Source of the DNA: Excoecaria cochinchinensis
Lineage: Eukaryota > Streptophyta > Magnoliopsida > Malpighiales > Euphorbiaceae
Reading direction: 5' to 3'
DNA: 64,000 nucleotides
NCBI GenBank assembly: GCA_947683425.1
Contig: CANTUQ010000081.1
Span: 6,630,501-6,694,500, forward strand
Positions 23,902 to 39,773 of the stretch are shown one piece after another. The translations under genes were made by a program, and so were the position numbers. Below the pieces are notes generated by a model. It was not told the origin of the DNA. It saw only the letters and a program-made list of their open reading frames with translations, and ran no database searches. The stretch's first letter is position 1. Each line of letters opens with the position of its first letter.

Positions 23902-26639
23902 TATCATGCGATTTTGCTCCGAAAGTATCTTTAGTTAATCTAATGTAAATGTGTTTAGAATCAAGAAATTTTATCTTTTTTCAAAAGTTACATTGCATCA
24001 TGATAGAGCCTTAGAGATAAGCTAGGTTGGTTCCCTATATACCCCGGTGCATTCCTAAAACACGACCCTACTTTCACTCATTGTAGGGAAGTGCTCGGGA
24101 TAATCACCAACCCAAGCCTTGTGCCATTTATGGTATATTAAATGATGACCCGATCGGTCGCTATGCTTATGACGAGCTAGACCCGTTGGCAGGGATCATG
24201 CTTGGATAACCCTAAAATATCACCTTTGACCTAAACCCATGTAATGGACATAGCTACTTCCCCTAGGGGGTATGCACCATATTACATTGCTTGTGTAGTG
24301 GGTTATTGTGTATTGGACAAATCCAAATAAATTTAGATGTTCACTTCTTAAAGACTTTCATACCCGAGGGGTGTGTTTTAATTTATTCGGATTGTTTAAA
24401 TACACGATAGCCGAAAATTCATTTGCACGCGCTTTTAATAATGAGAGTTCGTGCTTCGCAGCACGCTGTACGCACTCATTGGGTTCCCCGTTAACCCATG
24501 GGTCAAGCCTATCTAGGGAAAGAGCCCGCACGACCTCCTGTGTGATAAAAATAAGGTTGTGAGGAATTCTTTTCTTGTGTGTGTATTTGTGCTTGTACGT
24601 TCTTTTATGAGTAATAATAGTAAATAAAACACATGCATTTTGTCTCATGTATAATTCTTTCCATACAATAATAGAACCTGTGCACTCTGTATATAAAATT
24701 GCTTGTATCATAATTTGTGAATATGAATATAACATGTATTTGTCTTGCATATACATACATAGCAGTGCTCGTCACGACTCACACTAATATTATGACATCC
24801 ATAACATCCATCATGCACCATAGCCAGTACATACGGCATACGTCCCCGAAGGTACATATCGACATGCATCATAGCAGACACAGACATACTACCACCACGA
24901 CATGTATGAAAAAAATAAAAAATAATATCGAACCAAAATAATGCATTCATAATGTGTCATAAGATGTACATATCAACATACTCACATTGCATATGTGCAT
25001 AAACAATGTGTGCTAGGGCATACACATACCGCTGCATATTATAGAGTACACATATTAGCATATATCATTAGGTCGGTCATTATACATATCATGCACGATA
25101 GACACCTTGCACCTTCTACATTGTGTGCCATATCATGAACATGCATTATCACGCATGCGTCATGCCATGCACATATGAATGCTGCATCATGCATGTTAGT
25201 CACTATATATACTACGCCACGTTATGTATATGCATACCACATAAATACACATACCTTGTAAACATCGTTCGTCTCTTGCAACCATTTTTATCTAATGTCA
25301 TGTGTATTGTTTGTATATATTTCGCACTTTTATGTATGCGAGTTTTACCATTTCTCATGACCCATTAGTGCACATTATCATGCTAGATCATCACCATCTA
25401 ACATCACATCATCATCTTACATCACATACGTATTCCTATCATGCCGTGTACACATGTACTATATGTCCTGAACATTCATCCTCATATTGTGTCATGTACG
25501 CTGCAAATTTGTACATCCATATCGCTTGTCATGCAGTGTTTACACACTCAGTTATAATTTCTTGTACATATTTCGCGCACACACATCTGTGCACATATTT
25601 TGTGTATATATTTTTATACATGTTTTATGCTTATAGTCCTTCACACGCATTGCTGACATGCATGACGCCATTGAATGCATCTTTCTCTGTACATGATTTA
25701 TGACACATAGTTTGCACATATTTTAAGCAAAAAAAATGAAAAAAAAAACTTCTTTGTTGGCATACATGATTTTTGTGCATATAAATTTTGATAAGATAAA
25801 ATTTTTGTGTTAAGTCGTACCCTAAAACGCTGACATGTTTGCACCTTATTAAGAAACCTTTCATTTGAAGTTTGATTCTGCCTAAGTAGTTCTCAACTAT
25901 GAATGGCTTTGATCTCAGTTTTTAGAAATCTGCGTTTTATTTCATTTTGAATTAATTGATTGCTGGATATACCATGTAATTTCTAAATTTCGAGCACTTT
26001 TGCCCCGTTTTGAAAATAAACTAAAAAAGCTAGTTGCAATTAGATGATTGGATGAAAACTCACTAAGAGCACTAGAACCTTTTCGATTACCCATCAAACC
26101 GACCCCTGGATAAGACTGAATCTAGAAAATGATTTAGGCACCATTTCTTTGTATAGCTCTCTAAATGACCATTTCCTACCCTCATTTTACAGTCGCTTGC
26201 TAGCCCGTTGAGCCTTTATTTTGGTATACTAAATGCGTACCGATTTTATTGTTACACACATTAAAACTACCCTTCCCCTAAAATGATTTTGGCTTCCCCT
26301 TAGAAGAATGGCCGCTCTAGTACGGATGGATGTACATTATGACATTTCTTTGGGCTATCAAAGCTTGCTCTGATGAAAGTGGGTTTACACTTCGAGAAGA
26401 GAATTTCAATCATCGATAATTTTTTTGGGGTTACCAAAAATTGCCCCGGTGAAAGTGGGTTTACACTTCGAGGAGAGAATCTCGACCATTGATAATTTTT
26501 CGGTTACTAGAAATCACCCTGATAAGGATGGGTTTACCCCTTGAGAAAAGAATTTTCAATCATTGATAATATTTGGGCTACACTTCGGGAAAGGGGTTTA
26601 AATCACCAATAAACTTTTTGTGTAATTAGAGGCGTAAAC

Positions 26640-26800
26640 TTGCGAAAAAAAATAAGGAAAAAATGAAAAAAAAAAAGAAAAGAAAAGAAGAAGAAAAAAT
26701 GAATTAAATGAAAAAAGAAAAGAAAAGAAAAGGAGATAAAAAAAAGAAAAAGAAAAGAAGAAAAAGAAAAGAAAAAAATGAAGAAAGAAAGAAAAGTAGA
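26640..26800 (+). repeat. Purine-rich GAAAA tract
   Basis: About 160 bases are almost only A and G in AAAAGAAAAGAAG patterns. The counterpart in internal region 2 is at 34545-34700 with different repeat lengths. Confidence 0.85.
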
Positions 26801-28249
26801 ACCTAGGATAATACCCCTTGATGAATTCAGTAGCTATTTTTCTTAGCTTAATTGTTATGTTGAGCTTGATAAGTCAGAGTGTTATCAAATCCAAATTCAA
26901 GAATATCTGGACAGTATACAATTTGGGTTGAGAATGGTGCTTTCATCCGTCGAATTAACGTTGCCGCTATTTTTCTCTAGCGACCTGATCCTCCTTTGAC
27001 AACCAATTACCTAAGCCTAACATTACAACCAAAGTAAGACCTCTTGATTCTTGGTTCGGCCTTATCTAATTAGCAGAGATGACCTTCTAATAAGGTTTGG
27101 TACGTAGGAAGAGGCATATGGTGTTTCTTAAGCCTCAAGCGAGAAGCCATGAGTGCATTTATGCATTTGAGTAGAGTCTTATCCTCGACATTGTATCTAG
27201 AATTTGCTTTCGAAAAATAAAAAATCTTGTTTTGGCCTTTTGCACATACACACAGAGATTGTGTGGTATGCCTCGTATTTACATGTTGGTTTAGTAAACC
27301 TTAATGTCTACATATTTATCTTCTTGCCCTTCATGGGGAATGACTCTCGAATTCTTTGGCTGAGATTGAATCAGTTGAGAACATAATTCATTCAGTGTGT
27401 TCAATGACAGATAGAAACTCGAGCTTGAGGTACCTAATAGGTTGCACTCATTTTACAATCTTGGGGTACTTCTTATTGCCACTCATGAAAGTGATACCTT
27501 ATATATACTTCCGGCAATATTTTTTGTACATGTGCTTTTTACAAATGTTTTTACATATAATTATAGCAAACATGCTTATAAATAGTTTTACATGTATAAT
27601 TCTTAGTGCATGTCTTTTGGCATAAGATCTTTTATTTACATAGCTATCTAAACATAATCATATACCTTCACGCATTTTATGGGCGTATCATTTGCGTGCA
27701 TTTCACATGCATATCTTCTCGCATGCATTTTATACACACACACAGCATTCTATACACATACATGATTTTTTCCTGCACGTGTCTTATATGCATAGTTATC
27801 CATGTACACATCACACACACTCGATTCTTTACATAGCCTTTATGAACATAATGACTTTTCACCTATCTTGGCATACGATTCTTTACATCTAGGGCAGTGA
27901 GCATTTGCATATATTTCGCATACATAAATCCCCTTGCATATATTTCTCATGATCATTTGCAAATATCCATAATTCATTGCATGTATACAAGCCATGCGCA
28001 TGACTGTAGCGTGTATGCCATATGTGTAATTTCCTGCATGCATTTCATATTCGTAGTCCTTGCATGCTTTTCACATGCATTTCATGCACACGTAGTACCC
28101 CTAGATAGTATGCATCAGCCTCACGTCGACAAGCTGATGTTTCTTAAGCCCTCTCAGGGAGCAATCATCCTTAAAATAAAGATGATACTCTTCTGGATCC
28201 TGGGGGGCATGGTGGAGCAGCTAAGCCGACCCTTGATCGCCTAAGACAC

Positions 28250-28905
28250 CCTCGCACTTTGTAAGTTTGGAGCGAACTCAGTGCAGCTCAAGAGAGCAAA
28301 CCTTCGCGTTTTGTAAGTCTGGAGCAGACTCAGCGCATCACTAACCTCGTACTTTGTAAGCCTGGAGCAGACTTGGTGCAGCTCAAGAGAGCAACCTTCG
28401 CATTTTGTAAGTCTGAAGCAGACTCGGTGCACTATCACCCTCGCAGTTTGTAAGTCTGGAGCAGACTCAGTGCAGCTCAAGAGAGCAAACCTCGCATTTT
28501 ATAAGTCTGGAGCAGACTCGGCGCATCATCAACCCCGCACTTTGTAAGTCTGGAGCCGACTCGGTGCAGCTAAAGAGAGCAATCCTCGCGTTTTGTATGT
28601 TTGGAGCAGACTCGGCGCATCACCAACCCCGCACTTTGTAAGTCTGGATCAGACTCGGTGCAGCTCAAGAGAGCAAACCTCGCATTTTGTAAGTCTGGAG
28701 CAGACTCGGCGCATCATCAACCCCGTACTTTGTAAGTCTCGAGCAGACTCGGTGCAGCTCAAGAGAGCAATCCTCGCGTTTTGTAAGTCTGGAGTAGACT
28801 CGGTGCACCATCACCATCCGCACTTTGTAAGTCTGGAGCAGACTCGGTGCAGCTCAAGAGAGCAAACCTCGCATTTTGTAAGTCTGGAGCAGACTCGACG
28901 CATCG
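28250..28905 (+). repeat. 3' minisatellite of internal region 1 (14 monomers)
   Basis: Monomers built on CTTTGTAAGTCTGGAGCAGA alternate in spacing of about 51 and 42 bases, giving a 93-bp dimer. One monomer type ends CTCAAGAGAGCAAACCTCG, the other CGCATCATCAACCC. The array lies just upstream of the PPT of LTR2. Tandem repeats at this place are known in plant Tat/Ogre elements and can seed satellite DNA. Confidence 0.9.
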
Positions 28906-29015
28906 CTACTTCCCCGGCAAAAAGGTAATCTCTCTGCCTCAGGTATGTAATCCTCTCCCTCTTCTTTCCTTGAATTTTGGCTCACCTAGGTGTCTAGACA
29001 CTAGCTTCTCCAAAA

Positions 29016-29026
29016 TTTGGGGCAAC
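29016..29026 (+). promoter_or_regulatory. G-rich tract before LTR2 (PPT region)
   Basis: TTTGGGGCAAC abuts the LTR2 start; AATTGGGGGCAAC abuts LTR3 at 36828-36840. The place is that of the plus-strand primer. Confidence 0.6.
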
Positions 29027-29987
29027 TATAGACACCGGGTCCCGAGTCATGTTAAAAAAAAAAAGAGAAAAAAAAATTAATTAAAATTCCTTCGAAAAAT
29101 ATATATGTGTGTGTGAAATTAAAAATTAATTAGTTGATAAATTTGTTAATATTATTAAATAATTGATTAGTTAATTGGGTAATTAAAGTATATGTAAAAT
29201 ATCAATTAATTAAATATTAATTAGTTAATTTACTAGTTAGTATAATAGATTAATTAAAATTAAATAGGTATAAAAATATAGAGTATTTAATTAATAGGAT
29301 ATAGTATTTACTTAATAGGGTATTTAATTAATTAGATGTGTATTAGTTTATGTAAGTTAATTTAAGTAAATTAATTAAGAAATTAAAAAATGGAGGAAAT
29401 TAGGAACCAAAACTAACCCTAAGTTTGAGTATAAAAAGAAAAGGATGGGAACAAGAAGTGGGGGGCTCTCTCGGCTAGAACAAAGAGAAAGGAAAAAATT
29501 AGAACACAGAGAGAGAGCAAGAAGGAACTGAGGAGCAAAGAAAAAGAAAATAATAAGAAGAAAGAGAGAGCAGGGAAAGGGAGAACACAAATCAAAGGAA
29601 TTAAAATAGAATAGAAAAGGGAAATAGAAAGAGGAAATAAAAGCAAAACAAGAGAGGGAAACAGGGACACGCCGGAAAGGGAAAACGAAGGAAAAGAGGG
29701 AAAGGAAAAGAGGGCGGAGGAGGTCACCACGCGCGGCGACGCGGTGACCCTGGTGGCGGGACGATCCACCCGCCACCGGCGGCTGGCCGATGGAAGCCGC
29801 CGCGGAGGAGAACAGCGAGGAGGAGCCCGCACGTTTTAGCGCCGTTACCGGCACTCTGGTGACTGTTTCCAGCGCGTGGCCGTCGGCGGTGAACTCCGAT
29901 CTACCTTCCAGCATTGGTGGTGTCGACCACCTCCTCACCGGCGAAGCTCTAGCGACCGGTAAGTCACTTTCCCCTTTTTCATATTTG

Positions 29988-30042
<55 letters not shown>

Positions 30043-30115
30043 GTTATTAAGAATTATTATTATATTAATTATTATTGTTATTATTATTATTATTATTATA
30101 TATTTATTTATTTTC

Positions 30116-30169
<54 letters not shown>

Positions 30170-30248
30170 GTATTTTATGTTTATTATTGATTCATTGATA
30201 TCATTATTACTATATTTATTTGTTTGTTATTTATTATTCTGTTTTTTA

Positions 30249-30302
<54 letters not shown>

Positions 30303-30372
30303 CATCATTATTATTTGATTTATTATTGATGTTTTTGTATTAGGTTAATATTTTTGCTATTGATATTATTTA

Positions 30373-30452
<80 letters not shown>

Positions 30453-30481
30453 TATATTTTTATATTTGATTATTATTATTG

Positions 30482-30548
<67 letters not shown>

Positions 30549-31741
30549 ATTGCTTATTTATTATTAGTATTATTTGATTTGATTATTGTTATTATATTTA
30601 TTATTATCTTTACAATTATTTTTGTTATTATCATCAGTATTATTATTTATTTATTTTCCGTCTATCTATTTATTATTCATTATCATCTTACGGTATTATT
30701 ATTAGCATTATCATTTTTATTGCATTTGATTATTATAATTGTCATTTGTCTTTTTATATTCATTAATTCTCAATTTATTTCATTCAATTGTTTATTTATT
30801 TCTCGTTTAATTTAATTTGATCCATTATCAATCTTGTTCATTTTTCTCAATTTACTTTATTCAATCATTTATTTGCTTATTTATTTATTCAATTATTTAT
30901 TTTTTCATTATTAACTAATATCATTTTCTGTCTTGACCGCAATGCGGGAGGCATGTGGCTTGCTTGAGAAGCATGGTCGGAACAGGTAGATTAAGATTTA
31001 TTTATTATTTGTTATTTGGAAATATGCAATTATTATTTTATTCTCTTTATTCGCTTGTGGTCTGTAATAATAAAAGATTTTCGACTGCACTTAAAAAAAA
31101 AAACCACCACAAAAATGTTTTCTACTAAAATGAAGATTTGTTAATAAAACTGGACTAATGTCCTCGTTTTCATCCCAAACCAAAAGATTTAAACCGATTT
31201 AAGAATTTTAGACTTTTTTATAAAATAGATAGTTGGGAACCAATGTTCCCGCCCAAATGAATAGCCCGATTTGTGTATGTATTTGATCTATTTAGGGTTT
31301 TCCATTTATTTTTAGATAATTATAATTATATTTTATTTATTGCTTTATTTACTGCTTTTTATACATGCTTGAATGCGTTTTAATTTTATTGCATAACTCG
31401 GGTGAGAAGATAGATAAAATAATTGACTCTAAAGACCTGTTCACATAATATTAACCAAAAGTATGAATAAGAGTGAGGTCCTGAACTCTCTTTGGTTTTG
31501 ACCTCATAAGGTTAGATTTTATTTCCCAATGTTTTATTGGGTGGCGACTCCGTGATACCTGCCTTATGATACTCAATAGATGCTCTCGTAGGTTAACTGC
31601 CAACAATGGATTTGGATAAATTTCTGTCCATTGCGAAGCGACTAGCTTTCACGATTTTAATGAACCTCCATCCGGCCTCGGGTCTTCAAAGCGAACTTTC
31701 GAGGGCCATCCGGATCGAGAGCGGGGTTCGGGCGCGTCACA
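29027..31741 (+). mobile_element. Composite LTR2 (middle)
   Basis: It starts TATAGACACCGGG like LTR1 and ends GGGCGCGTCACA. TATA is at 29430, the GC-rich leader at about 29710-29960 and the donor CCG|GTAAGT at 29959. Microsatellites at 29995-30546 are longer than in LTR1. Being the middle LTR, it served as 3' LTR of the first unit and 5' LTR of the second. Confidence 0.9.
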
Positions 31742-31742
31742 G

Positions 31743-31760
31743 TGGCAACTCCGCTAGGGA
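31743..31760 (+). promoter_or_regulatory. Primer-binding site of unit 2, decayed
   Basis: TGGCAACTCCGCTAGGGA has two differences from the tRNA-Arg(ACG) complement TGGCGACTCCGCTGGGGA; both are G-to-A changes, as expected from decay of methylated cytosines on the other strand. Confidence 0.75.
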
Positions 31761-34700
31761 TATCATGAGATTTTGCTCCGAAAGTATCTTTGGTTAATCT
31801 AATGTAAATGTGTTTAGAATCAAGAAGTTTTATCTTTTTTCGAAAGTTGCATTGCATCATGCTAGAGCCTTAGAGATAAGCTAGGTTGGTCCCCTATATA
31901 CCCCAGTGCGTTCCTAAAACACGACCCTACTTTCACTCATTGTAGGGAAGTGCTCGAGATAATCACCAACCCAAGCCTCGTGCCATTTATGGTATATTAA
32001 ATGATGACCCGACCAGTCGCTATGCTTATGGCAAGCTAGACCCGTTGGCAGGGATCATGCTTGGGTAATCCTAAAATATCACCTTTCACCTAAACCCATG
32101 CAATAGACATAGTTACTTCTCCTAGGGGGCATGCGCCATAATACATTGCTTGTGTAGTGGGTTATTGTGTATTGGACAAATCCAAATAAATTTAGATGTT
32201 CACTCCTTAAAGACTTTCATACCCGAGGGGTGTGTTTTGATTTATTCGGATTGTTTAAATACACGATAGCCGAAAATTCATTTGCATGCGCTTTTAATAA
32301 TGAGAGTTCGTGCTTCGCAGCACGCTGTACGCACTCATTGGGTTCCTCGTTAACCCATGGGTCAAGCCTACCTAGGGAAAGAGCCCGTACGACCTCCTGC
32401 GTGATAAAAATAAGGTTGGGAGGAATTATTTTCTTGTGTGTGTATTTGTGCTTGTACGTTCTTTTATGAGTAATAATAGTAAATAAAACACATGCATTTT
32501 GTCTCATGTATAATTCTTTCCATACAATAATAGAACCTGTGCACTCTGTATATAAAATTGCTTGTATCATAATTTGTGAATATGAATATAACATGTATTT
32601 GTCTTGCATATACATACATAGCAGTGCTTATCACGACTCACACTAATATTATGACATCCATAACATCCATCATGCACCATAGCCAGTACATATGGCATAC
32701 GTCCCCGAAGGTACGTATCGACATGCATCATAGAGCACACAGACATACTACCACCATGACATGTATGAAAAAAATAAAAAATAATATCAAACCGAAATAA
32801 TGCATTCATAATGTGTCATAAGATGTACATATCAATATACTCACATTGCATATGTGCATAAACATTGTGTGCTAGGGCATACACATACCGCTGCATATCA
32901 TAGAGTACACATATTAGCATATATCATTAGGTCGGTCATTATACATATCATGCACGATAGACACCTTGCACCTTTTACATTGTGTGCCATATCATGAACA
33001 TGCATTATCATGCATGTGTCATGCCATGCACATATTAATGCTACATCATGCATGTTAGTCACTATATATACTACGCCACGTCCTGTATATGCATACCACA
33101 TAAATACACATACCTTGTAAACATCGTTCGTCTCTTACAACCATTTTTATCTAATGTCATGTGTATTATTTCTATATATTTCGTACTTTTATGTATGCGA
33201 GTTTTGTCATTTCTCACGACCCATTAGTGCACATTATCATGCTAGATCATCACCTTCTAACATCACATCATCATCTTGCATCACATACGTATTCCTATAA
33301 TACCGTGTACACATGTACTATATGTCCTAAACATTCATCCTCATATTGTGTCATGTACGCTGCAAATTTGTGCATGCATATCGCTTGTCATGTAGTGTTT
33401 ACACACTAAGTTATAATTTCTTGTACATATTTCACGCACACACATCTGTGCAAATATTTTGTGTATATATTTTTATACATGTTTTATGCCTATAGTCCTT
33501 CACACGCATTGCTGACATGCATGACGCCATTGCATGCATCTTTCTCTGTACATGATTTCTGACACATAGTTTGCACATATTTTAAGCAAAAAAAATATGA
33601 AAAAAAAAATCTTCTTTGTTGGCATACATAATTTTTGTGAATACAAATTTTGATAAGATAAAATTTTTGTGTTATGTCGTACCCTAAAACGCTGACATGT
33701 TTGCACCTTATTAAGGTACCTTTGATTTGAAGTTTGATTCTGCCTAAGTAGTTCTCAACTATGAATGGCTTTGATCTCAGTTTTTAGAAATCTGCGTTTC
33801 ATTTCATTTTGAATTAATCAAAAGGGTAAATATGTTCAGTCTCTGATTGTTGGATCACATGGAAATACTTACCATACCATGTAATTTCTAAATTTCGAGC
33901 ACTTTTGGCCCGTTTTGAAAATAAACTGAAAAAGCTAGTTGCAATTAGAGGATTGGATGAAAACTCACTAAGAGCACTAGAACCTTTCCGAATACCCATC
34001 AAAGCGACCCCTGGATAAGACTGAATCTAGAAAATGATTTAGGCACCATTTCTTTGTATAGCTCTCTAAATGACCATTTCCTACCCTCGTTTTACAATCG
34101 CTTGCTAACCCGTTGAGCCTTTATTTTGGTATGCTAAATGCGTACCGATTTTATTATTACACACATTAAAACTACCCTTCCCCTAAAATGATTTTGGCTT
34201 CCCTTTAGAAGAATGGCCGCTCTAGTACGGATGGATGTACATTATGACAGTTCTTTGGGCTATCAAAACTTGCTCCGATGAAAGTGGGTTTACACTTCGA
34301 GAAGAGAATTTCAATCATCGATAATTTTTTTGCGGTTACCAAAAATTGCCCCGATTAAAGTGGGTTTATACTTCGAGGAGAGAATCTCGACCATTGATAA
34401 TTTTTGGGTTACCAGAAGTCACCCTGATAAGGATGGGTTTACCCCTTGAGAAAAGAATTTTCAATCATCGATAATATTTGGGCTACACTTCGGGAAAGGT
34501 TAAATCACCAATAAACTTTTTGTGTAATTAGAGACGTAAACTTGCGAAAAAAAGAAGGAAAAAATGAAAAAGAAAAGAAGAAGAAAAAATGAATGAAATG
34601 AAAAAAAAAAAGAAAAGAAAAGGAGAAAAAAAAAGAAAAAGAAAAGAAGAAAAAGAAAAAGAAAGAAAAAAAAAAGAAAAAAATGAAGAAAGAAAGAAAA

Positions 34701-36147
34701 GTAGCACCTAGGATAATACCCCTTTATGAATTCAGTAGCTATTTTTCTTAGCTTAATTGTTATGTTGAGCTTGATAAGTCAGAGTGTTATCAAATCCAAA
34801 TTCAAGAATATCTGGACAGTATACAATTTGGATTTAGAATGGTGCTTTCATCCGTCGAATTAACGTTGCGGCTATTTTTCTCTAGCGACCTGATCCTCCT
34901 TTGACAGCCAATTACCTAAGCTTAACGTTACAACCAAAGTATGACCTCTTGATTCTTGGTTCGGCCTTATCTAATTAGCGGAGATGACCTTCTAATAAGG
35001 TTTGGTACGTAGGAAGAGGCATATGGTGTTTCTTGAGCTTCAAGCGAGAAGCCATGAGTGCATTTATGCATTCGAGTTGAGTCTTGTCCTCGACATTGTA
35101 TCTAGAATTTGCTTTCGAAAAATGAAAAATCTTGTTTTGGCCTTTTGGACATACACACGGAGATTGCATGGTATGTCTCGTATTTACATGTTGGTTTAGT
35201 AAACCTTAATGTCTACATATTTATCTTCTTGCCCTTCATGGGGAATGACTCTCGAATTCTTTGGCTGAGATTGAATCAGTTGAGAACGTGATTCATTCAG
35301 TGTGTTCAATGACAGATAGAAACTCGAGTTTGAGGTACCTAATAGGTTCCACTCATTTTACAATCTTGGGGTACTTCTTATTACCACTCATGAAAGTGAT
35401 ACCTTGTATTTACTCCCGGCAATATTTTTTGTACATGTGCTTTTTACAATTGTTTTTACATATAATTATAGCAAACATCCTTGTAAATAGTTTTACATGT
35501 ATAATTCTTAGTGCATGTCTTTTGGCATAAGATCTTTTGTTTACATAGCTATCTAAACATAATCATATACCTTCACGCATTTTATGGGCGTATCCTTTGC
35601 GTGCATTTCACACGCATATCTTCTCGCATGCATTTTATACACACACATAGCATTCTATACACATACATGATTTTTTCCTGCACGTGTCTTATATGCATAG
35701 TTATCCATGTACACATCACACACACTCGATTCTTTACATAGCCTTTATGAACATAATGACTTTTCACCTATCTTGGCATATGATTCTTTACATCTAGGCC
35801 AGTGAGCATTTGCATATATTTCGCATACATAAATCCCCTTGCATATATTTCTCATGATCATTTGCAAATATCCATAATTCATTGCATGTCTACAAGCCAT
35901 ACGCATGACTGTAGCGTGTATGCCATATGCATAATTTCCTACATGCATTTCATATTCGTAGTCCTGGCATTCTTTTCACATGCATTTCATGCACACATAG
36001 TGCCCCTAGATAGTATGCATCAGTCTCACGTCGACAAGCTGACGTTTCTTAAGCCCTTTCAGGGAGCAATCATCCTTAAAATCAAGATGATACTCTTCTG
36101 GATCCTGGGGGGCATGGTGGAGCAGCCAAGCCGACCCTTGATCGCCT

Positions 36148-36716
36148 AAGACATCCTCGCACTTTGTAAGTTTGGAGCGGACTCTGTGTAGCTCAAGAGA
36201 GCAAACCTTTGCATTTTGTAAGTTTGGAGCAGACTCGGCGCATCACCAACCTCGCACTTTGTAAGTCTAGAGCAGACTCGGTGCAGCTCAAGAGAGCAAT
36301 CCTCGAGTTTTATAAGTCTGGAGCAGACTCGGCGCACCAACACCATCCGCATTTTGTAAGTCTGGAGCAGACTCGGTGCAGTTCAAGAGAGCAAACCTCG
36401 CGTTTTGTAAGTCTGGAGCAGACTCGGCGCACCATCACCATCCGCACTTTGTAAGTCTGGAGTAGACTTGGTGCAGCTCAAGAGAGCAAACATCGCGTTT
36501 TGTAAGTCTGGAGCAAACTCGACGCATCATCAACCCCGCACTTTGTAAGTCTAGAGCAGACTCGGTGCAGCTCAAGAGAGCAATTCTCGTGTTTTGTAAG
36601 TCTGGAGCAGCCTCGGTGCACCATCATTATCCGCACTTTGTAAGTCTGAAGCAGCCTCGGTGCAGCTCAAGAGAGCAAACCTCGCGTTTTGTAAGTCTGG
36701 AGCAGACTCGACGCAT
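36148..36716 (+). repeat. 3' minisatellite of internal region 2 (12 monomers)
   Basis: It has the same monomers and the same alternating spacing as 28250-28905, but two fewer. The copy-number difference shows expansion or contraction after the units separated. Confidence 0.9.
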
Positions 36717-36840
36717 CGCTACTTCCCCGGCAAAAAAGGTAATCTCTCTGCCTCAGGTATGTAATCCTCTCTCTTTTCTTTCCTTGAATTTTGGCTCACC
36801 TAGGTGTCTAGACACTAGCTTCTTCAAAATTGGGGGCAAC

Positions 36841-38745
<1,905 letters not shown>

Positions 38746-38882
38746 ATTATATGAGATGAATGACAAAAGACTTATAATGAAAATATGTTATCAGGTAACT
38801 GTACTTAGTTGTGTGACACTCCACAATAGGTGGTCTTGTACCATGTGATGGGTTAAATAGGACACCTGTAAGGGGTGTTACA
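38746..38882 (+). mobile_element. LTR H, right end
   Basis: After the TSD copy (38746-38750) the sequence runs through GACACTCCACAAT to GGGGTGTTACA at 38882. The element A LTR has ACACTCCACAAT and GGTGTTACA in the same order at its end, which supports reading this as an LTR end. No PBS follows, so H is probably a solo LTR. Confidence 0.7.
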
Positions 38883-39773
38883 AATTAGATGTGGATGTGG
38901 ACTTTAAAGTTTTAAAACTATGGTTAATGGACTTGGACATGGACTTAAGTGTCTGATTAACTGGTTTGTCAACAGTTAACTGGTTTACATGTAAATTTTA
39001 AAATAGATATGGACATAAGGGTAATTTTCATAAATATCCATATTCTGCCCTAATATTAGAAAATAGATGACTGATAAATTAATTTTTATGTAATTTTATT
39101 TTAGTGCATTGTTATTAAATTTGAATTACTTATATTTTATATTTAAAACTGGAAGAATTTATATTTTAATTTAATGGATGGATTGAAGTTCTTTATATAA
39201 AGTGTATGTTTAATTTTTTTTTATGGTTAATTAGTGGTTAATGGTTAACCGACCATACTTAGCGGTTAAATGATTGTTAATGGACTGGACTCGGACTTTA
39301 AATTTGAAAAATAGGCTCTAATGGATTGAATTTGAAAAATAGGCCATGAACTTCACCCTTAGGTTTCTTAACGTGTGTGTGTGTGTGTATGTGTGTGTGT
39401 GTTTGTGTGTGTATATATTCTTGCTCATACTTCATACTATTTTTTCAGATTTTTTTATAAATAATTATATTTTAAAAAAAAAATCTAGCCAAACCATTTG
39501 AACCTTGAATCCTTTGGTACACTAAGTTGAGATCTGATCCATTTCTGAAAAATATTGGGTATAAGATTAATACTTGAAAGAATAAAATGTTGTCAAGGTG
39601 AGTAAGGAAATCCTCATACAATCAGTGGTTTAGGAAAGTCCATCTTATTACATGAGTGCTTTTCTTTTATATTATGAACTTCTTTTGGTGGCGTATGAAA
39701 CGTGATTACGGTCGTGGTCTCAATTGTTTTTCATGGAAAAATGTGTATGGTCATAAGGTAGATGGTGGTTTGG
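38883..39773. other. Unassigned sequence
   Basis: About 0.9 kb is not recognised as an LTR. It contains repeated GGTTAATGG and GGACTTGGAC motifs and an AAATTTGAAAAATAGGC doublet near 39300-39345, which recalls short non-autonomous DNA transposons, but I find no inverted ends with a matching duplication. A GT microsatellite lies at 39372-39413. No gene is seen. It could be the oldest flanking DNA in this part. Confidence 0.5.
39372..39413. repeat. (GT)n microsatellite
   Basis: About 42 bases of GT alternation with two interruptions, followed by ATATATTC. Confidence 0.9.

Larger units (their letters stand above)
23883..29026 (+). mobile_element. Composite internal region 1 (5.1 kb, non-coding)
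   Basis: Starting from the PBS, it holds a variable leader, a long stretch rich in alternating ACATGCATAT-like motifs (24700-25640 and 27480-28100), a threefold diverged repeat of about 100 bp (26340-26610, TGAAAGTGGGTTTACACTTCG), a purine-rich GAAAA tract (26640-26800) and a 3' minisatellite (28250-28905). The longest open frames are under 140 codons, occur on both strands and match nothing I recognise. No reverse transcriptase, protease or zinc-knuckle motif is visible. Movement would need an autonomous partner. Confidence 0.85.
31742..36840 (+). mobile_element. Composite internal region 2 (5.1 kb, non-coding)
   Basis: It is collinear with internal region 1 throughout. It has a PBS variant TGGCAACTCCGCTAGGGA (31743-31760), ACATGCATAT-rich parts, a GAAAA tract (34545-34700) and a 12-monomer minisatellite. 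It differs by scattered substitutions and small indels, for example a short extra segment near 33820-33870 (in place of 25960-25972). No coding capacity is recognised. Confidence 0.85.

Noticed and set aside
24308..24756. Reading frames of 84-132 codons on both strands, repeated at 32167-32615.
   Set aside because: Conserved only because the internal region is duplicated in the composite; both strands are open and there is no similarity to Gag, Pol or envelope domains.
28250..28910. Regularly spaced repeats first considered as a CRISPR-like array.
   Set aside because: The spacers are themselves repeated and the array lies just before a PPT in a plant retroelement; it is a dimeric minisatellite.
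30001..30546. Long Tyr-, Leu- and Ile-repeat reading frames (also 22270-22630 and 37100-37570).
   Set aside because: Direct translation of TTA/ATT microsatellites.
38868..39360. Possible hAT-type short DNA transposon with AAGGGGTG at the left and CACCCTTAG at the right.
   Set aside because: No matching 8-bp duplication, and the left edge fits better as the end of LTR H (ACACTCCACAAT...GGTGTTACA as in element A).
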